A program made the translations under genes and the position numbers. The notes under the pieces are model-generated. The model searched no databases and was not told where the DNA came from. It was given only the letters and a program-made list of their open reading frames with translations. From assembly GCF_003149085.1 (NCBI RefSeq), contig NZ_QGDT01000009.1:124001-188000 (forward strand): a DNA stretch of 64,000 nt, written 5' to 3'. The stretch comes from Dyadobacter jejuensis (GTDB taxonomy: Bacteria; Bacteroidota; Bacteroidia; Cytophagales; Spirosomataceae). Below, piece after piece: positions 49,736-57,758 of this stretch (position 1 is its first letter; each line of letters starts with the position of its first letter).

Positions 49736-52700
49736 CTACTCAATTACAACGCATTCGCCATTTTTGACTTCCTGTTCTACTTTCTTATATTTCACGTCGC
49801 GCAATACCCGGCCATCGCGATATTGAACAGAAACTTTTTGATTTCTGTCTGCAATTTTTTCAGCCTTAACAGGCTGGGCTTTGGTGGTATTTTCCATTGG
49901 AGGAAGCTGTCCATTCGCCGTTTCTGAAGCTATATCCTCCTCCCGATTGGTGTGCAACTCGGGGGTGGGGGCTTGTCTACGGACCTGTTGGGGCACTGCC
50001 GTGGCCGGTGCTGCTTCTTCCTGAGGGATATCGGCGCGCATCAAGAAGGCGATCATATCGAAGTTCACCTTGCTCAAGAAGCGCTTAAACAACTCCACGG
50101 ACTCGAATTTATAAATCAATAAAGGATCCTTTTGTTCGAAGACGGCATTCTGAACCGATTGCTTGAGATCGTCCATCTCCCTGAGGTGTTCCTTCCACTC
50201 CTGGTCGATCAGCGAAAGTACGATCGCCTTCTCCATCTCCCGGGTGATCTCCTTACCAGCTGTTTCAATGGCCTTTTCTAACTTCACCACCACGCCAGTC
50301 TGCCGAACGCCATCCGAGAATGGGATCATAATTTCGGTAATGGTGCCTCCTCTTTCTTGATAAATGGAGTTTAGGACTGGCAGGGCCTTATCGGCAATGT
50401 TTTGATTTTTGTCCTGATAGTGCTTCTCTGCGGCTTGATATAGGCGACTTAACCGATCGTTGGTCTTTAACCCAGCAAACTCGGCTTCGGAGAAGGGCAA
50501 CTCAATGCCTAAGGTCGTAATAGAGGCCAGTTCTAGGCTGCTGTAATTTTCGGAAACCGACACGATCTCCTCACAAACGTCGTAGAGGGTATTGGCGATG
50601 TCTACCGCTAGTCGTTCTCCAAATAGCGCATTCTTCCTTCTGGTATAGATGGCATCCCTCTGGTAATTCATCACGTCGTCATATTCTAGAAGACGCTTAC
50701 GCATACCAAAGTTATTTTCCTCCACTTTTTTCTGAGCCCGTTCAATGGACTTGGTAATCATGCTACTTTGTATCACCTCTCCTTCTTCGAGGCCCATCCG
50801 GTCCATCACCTTGGCCATCCGGTCGGAGCCAAACAGACGCATGAGGTTATCTTCCAAAGATACGAAGAACTGCGACGAACCAGGGTCGCCTTGGCGTCCC
50901 GCCCGTCCCCTGAGCTGGCGATCGACCCGGCGGCTTTCATGACGCTCGGTACCAATAATCGCCAAACCACCCGCAGCCTTTACATCGGGCAATAGCTTAA
51001 TATCGGTACCACGACCGGCCATGTTGGTGGCGATAGTCACCGTGCCTGGCTGCCCTGCTACGGCTACTACCTCTGCCTCGCGCTGGTGCTGCTTGGCATT
51101 CAGTACCTGATGCGGTATTTTCCGCAAGGTGAGCATCCGACTGATAATCTCTGAGTTTTCTACCGAAGTAGTACCCACCAATACGGGTCTGCCTTGCTGT
51201 ACCAATTCGACGATCTCGTCGGTCACGGCATTGTATTTCTCCCGTACCGACCGATATACCTTATCTTCCTCATCTTTACGTACCACCGGTACATTGGTAG
51301 GAATGGACACTACATCCAATTTATAGATCTCCCAGAATTCCCCCGCTTCCGTTTCGGCAGTACCCGTCATACCCGCCAATTTATGGTACATCCTGAAATA
51401 ATTTTGCAGGGTTACCGTGGCATAGGTTTGGGTGGCATCTTCCACCCGTACATTTTCCTTGGCTTCTATGGCTTGGTGCAGTCCATCCGAATACCGGCGT
51501 CCATCCATGATACGCCCCGTCTGTTCGTCGACGATCTTCACCTTGCTATCCATAATCACATACTCTACGTCTTTCTCAAAGAGCGTAAAGGCTTTTAATA
51601 GCTGATTGACGGTGTGGATCCTAGCCGTTTTAACGGAATAATCGCGTATAAGGGCTTCCTTTTCGATGATACGCTCCTGTTCGCTGAGCTCGGTATTTTT
51701 CTCGATCGCATCCAGATCCACCGCTATGTCGGGCAGGATAAAGAAATTAGTCTCTTCCGACTCTCCAGTAAGGAAATCGATCCCCTTTTCGGTAAGCTCT
51801 ATGCTGTTATGTCTTTCATCGATGGTAAAGTAAAGAGGCTCATCGGCCACGGGCATCAATTTTTGGTTCTCGGCCAAATAGATCCCTTCCGACTCTTGCA
51901 TCAGGGCTTTAATCCCCCCTTCACTCAAATACTTAATTAAGGGCTTGTACTTAGGCATCCCTCTATGGGCCCTGAATAAGGCTAAAGCCCCTTCTTTCTT
52001 ATCTCCAGCATTTATTTTTTTCTTAGCCTCATTTAGCAGCTCCATGGCCAGTTTTTTCTGGGCTTCCACGATCTTGGCTACCCTAGGCTTCAAGAGGATG
52101 TATTCCTGCTCGTCGCCACGGGGTACGGGTCCACTAATGATCAGGGGGGTACGGGCATCATCGATCAGTACGGAATCGACCTCATCGACCATGGCAAAAT
52201 GGTGCTTGCGCTGAACCAATTCCTCCGGCGTACGTGACATATTGTCACGCAGGTAATCGAAACCAAACTCATTATTGGTACCGTAGGTGAGGTCGGCTCT
52301 ATAGGCATTGCGGCGAGCCTCGGTATTGGGTTGGTGCAAATCGATACAATCCACACGCATTCCATGAAACTCGAAAAGGGGCGCATTCCACTCCGCATCA
52401 CGCTTTGCTAGGTAGTCATTGACGGTGACGATATGTACCCCTTGTCCGGCGAGGGCATTCAAGAAGGCTGGCAATGTAGCCACCAAAGTCTTTCCTTCAC
52501 CAGTGGCCATCTCGGCGATTTTACCCTGGTGCAATACCAACCCACCTATCAGCTGCACATCGTAATGTTGCATGCTCCAGCGTATCGGCTGGCCGATCAC
52601 ATTCCAGGTAGTTGCCCACCGGGCCGTATCTCCTTCAATGGTGATATGTGACTTCTTGGTCGCTATTTCCCTGTCGAAGTACGTAGCCGTAACTTCCAGG

Positions 52701-53074
52701 CTCTCATTTTCCTTAAAACGCCTGGCAGTTTCTTTGACGATAGCGAAGGCCTGGGGCAAAATATCCAACAGTATTACCTCCAATTCCTTATCCCGATCCT
52801 TGGTAAGGGCATCCACTTGCTTGAAGATGGACTCCTTGGTATCCACATTGGCTTCTGCCCCTGCCTGCTGCTTAAGCTCCTCGATTTGCGCATCGATGGC
52901 TTTGAGCTGAGTGGCAATATGGGCTTTCAAAGCCGTAGCGCTGTCCCTTAATTCGTCGTGCGACAAGGCGGTTAATTTGGCGTATTCCGCATTGATCTTG
53001 TCCACGTAAGGGGTTAGCTCTTTGAGATCCCGTTCCGATTTGGTACCAAAAATCTTCGAAAATATTTTAAACAT
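49736..53074 (-). CDS. secA: Protein translocase ATPase SecA
   Basis: 1112 residues, the long form usual in Bacteroidota (E. coli has ~900). Walker A MATGEGKT (Lys195), the DEAD-type MVDEVDSVLIDDARTPLIISG, MTGTAETEAGEFWEIYKLDV, GRGTDIKL, and GRAGRQGDPGSSQFFVSLEDN are all present. It drives secretory proteins through SecYEG using ATP. The C-terminus (VKYKKVEQEVKNGECVVIE) has no Cys4 zinc finger, as in many relatives of this phylum. Single gene with its own terminator. Confidence 0.98.
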   Translation of the reverse strand: MFKIFSKIFGTKSERDLKELTPYVDKINAEYAKLTALSHDELRDSATALKAHIATQLKAIDAQIEELKQQAGAEANVDTKESIFKQVDALTKDRDKELEVILLDILPQAFAIVKETARRFKENESLEVTATYFDREIATKKSHITIEGDTARWATTWNVIGQPIRWSMQHYDVQLIGGLVLHQGKIAEMATGEGKTLVATLPAFLNALAGQGVHIVTVNDYLAKRDAEWNAPLFEFHGMRVDCIDLHQPNTEARRNAYRADLTYGTNNEFGFDYLRDNMSRTPEELVQRKHHFAMVDEVDSVLIDDARTPLIISGPVPRGDEQEYILLKPRVAKIVEAQKKLAMELLNEAKKKINAGDKKEGALALFRAHRGMPKYKPLIKYLSEGGIKALMQESEGIYLAENQKLMPVADEPLYFTIDERHNSIELTEKGIDFLTGESEETNFFILPDIAVDLDAIEKNTELSEQERIIEKEALIRDYSVKTARIHTVNQLLKAFTLFEKDVEYVIMDSKVKIVDEQTGRIMDGRRYSDGLHQAIEAKENVRVEDATQTYATVTLQNYFRMYHKLAGMTGTAETEAGEFWEIYKLDVVSIPTNVPVVRKDEEDKVYRSVREKYNAVTDEIVELVQQGRPVLVGTTSVENSEIISRMLTLRKIPHQVLNAKQHQREAEVVAVAGQPGTVTIATNMAGRGTDIKLLPDVKAAGGLAIIGTERHESRRVDRQLRGRAGRQGDPGSSQFFVSLEDNLMRLFGSDRMAKVMDRMGLEEGEVIQSSMITKSIERAQKKVEENNFGMRKRLLEYDDVMNYQRDAIYTRRKNALFGERLAVDIANTLYDVCEEIVSVSENYSSLELASITTLGIELPFSEAEFAGLKTNDRLSRLYQAAEKHYQDKNQNIADKALPVLNSIYQERGGTITEIMIPFSDGVRQTGVVVKLEKAIETAGKEITREMEKAIVLSLIDQEWKEHLREMDDLKQSVQNAVFEQKDPLLIYKFESVELFKRFLSKVNFDMIAFLMRADIPQEEAAPATAVPQQVRRQAPTPELHTNREEDIASETANGQLPPMENTTKAQPVKAEKIADRNQKVSVQYRDGRVLRDVKYKKVEQEVKNGECVVIE

Positions 53075-53267
53075 GATCTTCCTATATTGAATTTATATCG
53101 TCCTTGAAATTTAAATTATCAGTCCCACAATCCACAAAATGCCAGATTGTCAGCAAAGTTGCTAAAAAGCTTTACAAATGTAATCCATTGGAAATAGTAT
53201 TTTATACCCCGCTTTATTAAACCTTCATTAAAGACGGCGCCTCCTACCCATAGGATACGCCTGAGGG

Positions 53268-53456
53268 CTAGGCTAACTCGCAGTTTTTTTCATTAAAAAA
53301 TTTGATATCCCCGGTCTCCTCATTCCTACATTTCACCTTGCCCGTAATTTTGACGCTAGCTCCTTTAGGTATTTTCTCATGGGCCAATATCACCCAAACC
53401 TCGGGGTCATTCTTAACCCGTACCCGCACTCGGTCATTAAATTTTTGAATCGCCAT
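53268..53456 (-). CDS. Small conserved hypothetical protein (OB-like)
   Basis: 62 residues from ATG 53456 (MAIQKFNDRVRVRVKNDPEVW); an upstream Met would add an unlikely 30-residue extension. The pattern VWVILAHEKIPKGASVKITGKV followed by charged turns is all-beta and looks like a small OB-type or NfeD-C-like barrel; this assignment is weak. A -7 like CAAATTTA (plus strand 53483-53490, TAAATTTG on the minus strand) lies just upstream. Function unknown. Confidence 0.5.
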   Translation of the reverse strand: MAIQKFNDRVRVRVKNDPEVWVILAHEKIPKGASVKITGKVKCRNEETGDIKFFNEKNCELA

Positions 53457-53747
53457 CTGATCTAATAGGTATATATAAGTTTCAAATTTACCAAATTTAA
53501 CTTTACAGCCACTAAAATACGGCCGATTCCCCCGAACAAAATCCAATAGCCACCCCGCTTATCCATAACGCTAATGTGATGCTTACCAGTATTGAAGCCC
53601 CAAAACCGTCTTCGACAATTCCTTAGAAAACCTATCTCATCGCCTTTCTACCGTTTCTCCTGCTTTAGAACCATCTGTACCTTTATATATGCACTACCAT
53701 GCAATACATAGTACCTTTGAGACATCAAAACAAAAAATCAATTAGCC

Positions 53748-53984
53748 ATGAACAACAACAAGTTATATCGAAACACCCACCAAAAAATTTTAGGAGGCGT
53801 CGCCTCTGGCCTTGCCGATTATTTCAATATCGACACCGTTTTTATCAGGGTATTATTCGTGCTAGGCATCTTTATTCCTGCCCCCCTCCCCATCGTGATC
53901 GTCTATATCGCATTTTGGATACTCATGCCCGATATCGCTAAGAAGCCCAAGGAATTAACAGAACATACCTGCGGCGGTATTTAG
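53748..53984 (+). CDS. PspC-domain membrane protein
   Basis: 78 residues: KLYRNTHQKILGGVASGLADYFNIDTVFIRVLFVLGIFIPAP followed by a second hydrophobic stretch IVIVYIAFWILMP. This is the PspC/phage-shock domain: a short helical segment with GGVxSGLA and two membrane passes. It is thought to respond to envelope stress or serve as a small regulatory protein; no other psp gene is close. It is a single gene. Confidence 0.9.
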   Translation: MNNNKLYRNTHQKILGGVASGLADYFNIDTVFIRVLFVLGIFIPAPLPIVIVYIAFWILMPDIAKKPKELTEHTCGGI

Positions 53985-54094
53985 AACTGCCGACACTTAT
54001 GAGGAAGCCATAATGCAAGTCGATACAGAAATCCCGGACCGGTAGAAAACGTTTTCCACCGGTTTGTTGTTTTCAAGTTATTCACTAATTTTAC

Positions 54095-54116
54095 AATAGT
54101 ATGCTAGCATACTATT
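54095..54116. promoter_or_regulatory. Operator (fatty-acid regulon type) upstream of the thiolase gene
   Basis: A perfect 22-bp palindrome, AATAGTATGCTAGCATACTATT, 42 bp before the thiolase ATG. Its core AGTATGC-TA-GCATACT is shared with two sites before the acyl-CoA dehydrogenase gene (60651-60666, 60701-60716). Confidence 0.75.
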
Positions 54117-54158
54117 TGTAGTATTAGGCATTTCCAGAACCATTATCCCCATAAGAAT

Positions 54159-55337
54159 ATGAACGCATACATTGTTTCAGGTTACCGTACGGCGGTCGGC
54201 AAGGCCAACAAAGGTGGTTTTCGATTTACCCGCCCCGACGATCTAGGTGCTAGGGTCATTAAGCATATATTGGCACAATTACCCGAGCTGGACCCTAAGC
54301 GGATCGACGACGTGATCGTGGGCAATGCCGTACCAGAAGCCGAACAAGGCATGCAAATGGGCAGGTATGTGGCACTTCTAGCCTTACCCGAGCAGGTATC
54401 TGGGATTACTATTAACCGGTATTGTGGCTCCGGGGTAGAAGCCATTGCTATGGCAGCCGCGCGAATACACGCCGGCTTAGCCGACTGTATCATAGCCGGA
54501 GGCACGGAGTCCATGTCGATGGTGCCTACTATGGGCTGGAAAACGGCCCTCAACTACGATATTGCCAAATCCAACCCCGACTACTACCTGAGTATGGGCC
54601 TTACGGCCGAGCAAGTGGCCAAAGACTTCAAAATAGACCGGGAAAGGCAGGATGCCTTCTCCTACAGCTCGCATCAGAAAGCATTAAATGCTCAAGAGCA
54701 GGGTTATTTTGATAGTGGTATCGTTCCAATAACGGTAGAAGAGACCTACTTCGATCCACTGACTGGGAAGAAAAAGACGAGAGAAAATATTATTAGCCAA
54801 GACGAAGGCCCCCGAGCCGATACCACCCTCCAGGCATTGGCCAATTTGAGACCGGTGTTTGCGGCGGGAGGCTCTGTAACTGCGGGTAATTCATCACAAA
54901 CCTCAGATGGTGCAGCTTTTGTGGCTGTTATGTCCGAGGCCATGGTAGCGGAGCTCGGGCTTAAGCCAGTTGCCCGAATGTTAGCTTATGCCACGGCGGG
55001 GGTAGAACCGCGTATTATGGGGATAGGTCCCGTAGCCGCCATTCCAAAGGCCCTAAAACAGGCCGGTCTACAACTGAACCAAATAGAACAAATAGAATTG
55101 AATGAAGCATTTGCCGCTCAATCCTTGGCGGTCATCCAAGAGCTTGGTATAGACCCTGACCTGGTGAACCCCAACGGCGGGGCTATAGCCCTGGGCCATG
55201 CGCTGGGATCTACTGGCGCCCGGCTCACCGTACAGCTCCTCAATGAAATGCGCCGTCGCGACCAAAAATATGGGATGGTAACTGCCTGCGTGGGAGGAGG
55301 ACAGGGAGTGGCCGGAATTTTTGAAAGGTTAAACTAG
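54159..55337 (+). CDS. fadA: Acetyl-CoA C-acyltransferase (3-ketoacyl-CoA thiolase)
   Basis: 392 residues. Active-site Cys89 in [11 protein letters not shown], His347 in [16 protein letters not shown], and Cys377 in [10 protein letters not shown] make the full thiolase triad. It performs the last step of beta-oxidation, cleaving 3-ketoacyl-CoA with CoA, or the reverse acetoacetyl-CoA formation. The usual neighbours in this group are a 3-hydroxyacyl-CoA dehydrogenase and an acyl-CoA dehydrogenase; the latter is 5.4 kb downstream and shares the operator, which supports the degradative role. Confidence 0.92.
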   Translation: MNAYIVSGYRTAVGKANKGGFRFTRPDDLGARVIKHILAQLPELDPKRIDDVIVGNAVPEAEQGMQMGRYVALLALPEQVSGITINRYCGSGVEAIAMAAARIHAGLADCIIAGGTESMSMVPTMGWKTALNYDIAKSNPDYYLSMGLTAEQVAKDFKIDRERQDAFSYSSHQKALNAQEQGYFDSGIVPITVEETYFDPLTGKKKTRENIISQDEGPRADTTLQALANLRPVFAAGGSVTAGNSSQTSDGAAFVAVMSEAMVAELGLKPVARMLAYATAGVEPRIMGIGPVAAIPKALKQAGLQLNQIEQIELNEAFAAQSLAVIQELGIDPDLVNPNGGAIALGHALGSTGARLTVQLLNEMRRRDQKYGMVTACVGGGQGVAGIFERLN

Positions 55338-55364
55338 CCTAGGCTCAAAAACTAACCATCAAAT

Positions 55365-55402
55365 AATCTCCGTGTAAGTAATTTATAGCTTACACGGAGA
55401 TT
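55365..55402 (+). terminator. Terminator of the thiolase gene
   Basis: AATCTCCGTGTAAG (55365-55378) and CTTACACGGAGATT (55389-55402), 14-bp perfect stem, 10-nt loop, TTTT at the 3' side. Confidence 0.85.
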
Positions 55403-55441
55403 TTCCTATTTTTGCCCTTCCACCGAAAAGGTCATAATTAA

Positions 55442-56446
55442 ATGGATGTATCCATCATCATTGTAAACTATCGCACACCTCAGCTAATTATCAATTGCTT
55501 AAAGTCTGTCTATCAACACACCACCAATCTCCAATTTGAGGTTATTGTAGTCGATAACGACCCAGAAAATGGCGGCCAAAACTTAGTACAGGCCGAATTC
55601 CCCGGGGTTCGGTGGATCAATATGGAGCAGAATGTGGGCTTTGGCATCGCTAATAATAGAGGGATGGAGCTGGCTACAGGCAAATACCTCCTCTTGCTCA
55701 ATGCCGACACTTTACTAGTCGACCCGGTGATTGAGACCTTTTATGATCGGATGGAAAGCCGCCCCGATATCATAGCAGCCGGTGCCATGCAATACTATGC
55801 CGACCATACCCCCATTCCCTATCACTCGAGCTTCAATGCCATCCATAAAACCATGTATCTGGTACCCCCAGGCGCACTTTTCACCCGTTTATTGGACAGG
55901 CTATTCCCTGAGCCCCAATACCAGGACCCCAATGAATGCGATTGGCTGGTAGGCGCCTTTATCTTTCTAAGAAGCAACGGCTTCGCCCAAACGGGGGGCT
56001 TCGATGAGAACTTCTTTATGTATGGCGAGGATGTAGAGTGGTGTAAACGACTCGGGCAACTGGGTAAAATATATTATTTTAAGGATTGCAAATTCCTCCA
56101 TTTAGAGAACAACAACCCCTTCCGACGCACCGATATCAGCTGGATTAACCGATTTGGCACCCAAATGCAGGTCTCTAACTTACTATGGGTGCGCAAGCAA
56201 TTTGGCCCATTCACCTTCTTGTTTTTGATGCTACATTATTTAAGTATGATTCCAGTTATTTATATTTGGAAAATCGTTCTGAATATACGTATGGGCAAAA
56301 AACCTTTCGGTGAGCTCCGCCAACAAGGTCTTTATACCAAGAAAGTCATGGTGATGACGCGCTATTTCTGGAAAATCCTGCTGAATAAGCGTTATCTTTT
56401 TAAGATTTTACCTTCCGAAAATATCGATTTACAGGCTCGTTTATGA
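55442..56446 (+). CDS. Family 2 glycosyltransferase (rhamnosyl/galactosyl-type)
   Basis: 334 residues. N-terminal GT-A fold start VSIIIVNYRTPQLIINCLKSV, the nucleotide-sugar and metal region LLLNADTLLVDP, and GAFIFLRSNGFAQTGGFDENFFMYGEDVEWCKRL with the ED-W catalytic pattern. It resembles WbbL-type rhamnosyltransferases and other surface-polysaccharide enzymes. A -7-like TATTTTTG at 55407-55414 may provide its own promoter. Its stop overlaps the next gene (ATGA), so the two glycosyltransferases act together. Confidence 0.92.
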   Translation: MDVSIIIVNYRTPQLIINCLKSVYQHTTNLQFEVIVVDNDPENGGQNLVQAEFPGVRWINMEQNVGFGIANNRGMELATGKYLLLLNADTLLVDPVIETFYDRMESRPDIIAAGAMQYYADHTPIPYHSSFNAIHKTMYLVPPGALFTRLLDRLFPEPQYQDPNECDWLVGAFIFLRSNGFAQTGGFDENFFMYGEDVEWCKRLGQLGKIYYFKDCKFLHLENNNPFRRTDISWINRFGTQMQVSNLLWVRKQFGPFTFLFLMLHYLSMIPVIYIWKIVLNIRMGKKPFGELRQQGLYTKKVMVMTRYFWKILLNKRYLFKILPSENIDLQARL

Positions 56447-57585
56447 AAGAAAAAATACGTATTCTATTTTTCACCCCCTATGCATCCAGAACGGGTTCGG
56501 AGGTGATGCTATGGTATATATTCAAGCACTTCGACCGTAGTAAGTTCGAAATGGGGGTGGTCAGCTTTAGAAAGGGCGAATTGGTGGATGAACTCCCTGC
56601 CGATGTGGCCTTTTACCACGTACCCGACCATTACTCCCTTACCCAGAAATTGGCCTTTCACTTGGGATGGAACCCCACTATTCAAGGAATTAAGGCCGCA
56701 GCCAAGGATTTCAAGGCCGACTTCTGGTATGTCAACACCATCATGCTCCCCTTTGTGGTGGAACAAGCCCGAGAGCTCAATATTCCCTGCGTTACCCATG
56801 TGCATGAATTGGGCCATACCTTCGCCTCATCCAGCAAGGTTAATTTTAAAAACCTAATCGAATACTCCGATTTGCTGGTAGGCTGCTCCCAAATAGTCTG
56901 TGACATTTTGGAAGAACTTGGGGCCAAAAACATAAAAAAACTGTATTCCTTCGTTGACCTAGAGGCCATACAAACGAACCCCGAAAACGCTGTAGCGATT
57001 AGAAAGAAGTTAGGGGCCAAAGCAACGGATTTTATCTGGATTATGTCGGGCACCAGTTCGGAACGAAAAGGCTTCGACCTGCTTCCGGAGTTGGCACAAA
57101 AACTACCCGCCGACAGTACGCTACACCTGGTATGGGTAGGGCGGCTCCTAGACGATGGACTCACCTACTGGGTTCAAAAAAGCTGCGAGTCGATCCAACA
57201 TATCAATATCCACCTGGTAGGCGCACAGCATAACGACTATTACAACTACTTGGCCGCCGCCGATGGCTTTATGATGACCTCGCGCCAGGAGCCCTTTGGC
57301 TTGGTGATGGTGGAGGCGGCATGGCTGGGCAAGCCCATCGTAGCCTTCGAAAGCGGTGGACCTCAGGAGTTTATCAACGAAAAAACTGGATCCTTAATCC
57401 CCTGCTTCGATACGGCACTATTTGCCGATGAGATGATCAGATGGAGGGCAAACATCCATGACTACGACGCCGAGTCTAGCAAGCGGCATTGCATTCCCTT
57501 TGGTACCACTGCCGGAATGGCCAATTGGTGTGAGATGATGGAAACCTTTTATAACCAGAAAATAGTTGCCACCGAACCTTCCTGA
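56443..57585 (+). CDS. Family 4 glycosyltransferase
   Basis: 380 residues of GT-B fold. N-terminal IRILFFTPYASRTGSEVMLW, middle VTHVHELGHTF, and the C-terminal donor-site motifs IMSGTSSERKGFDLLPELAQ and SRQEPFGLVMVEAAWLGKPIVA with the E-x7-E pattern. It transfers a sugar from an activated nucleotide to an acceptor glycan. Co-translated with the GT2 gene. Substrates cannot be named. Confidence 0.92.
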   Translation: MKEKIRILFFTPYASRTGSEVMLWYIFKHFDRSKFEMGVVSFRKGELVDELPADVAFYHVPDHYSLTQKLAFHLGWNPTIQGIKAAAKDFKADFWYVNTIMLPFVVEQARELNIPCVTHVHELGHTFASSSKVNFKNLIEYSDLLVGCSQIVCDILEELGAKNIKKLYSFVDLEAIQTNPENAVAIRKKLGAKATDFIWIMSGTSSERKGFDLLPELAQKLPADSTLHLVWVGRLLDDGLTYWVQKSCESIQHINIHLVGAQHNDYYNYLAAADGFMMTSRQEPFGLVMVEAAWLGKPIVAFESGGPQEFINEKTGSLIPCFDTALFADEMIRWRANIHDYDAESSKRHCIPFGTTAGMANWCEMMETFYNQKIVATEPS

Positions 57586-57758
57586 CGTGGTCAGAAGCAA
57601 GGGATGCTACTGCATGCTGCAGGGCTTGGGCTTTTATAAAACAGGCACTAAAATAAAACCCTCACTATTGCGTATTAAACTGGGAGTCTTGGGCTTCTAC
57701 TATGCAAACATGGCCTCTAAGCATGGAGTAGCCGTCCGATTATCTATTATCTGTCTTT

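Noticed and set aside
49736..53074. Many plus-strand frames of 60-130 residues opposite secA
   Set aside because: Antisense shadows of a strongly conserved gene; no start signals or family features.
53075..53267. RNA gene or riboswitch upstream of secA
   Set aside because: No stable structure or known motif could be seen; AT-rich leader only. No tRNA or rRNA was recognised anywhere in the window.
34642..54116. The TetR protein of 34.7 kb as regulator of the fatty-acid operators
   Set aside because: Its own sites read CTAAGC-N4-GCTTAG, clearly different from AGTATGC-N2-GCATACT, so the fatty-acid repressor must be another protein.
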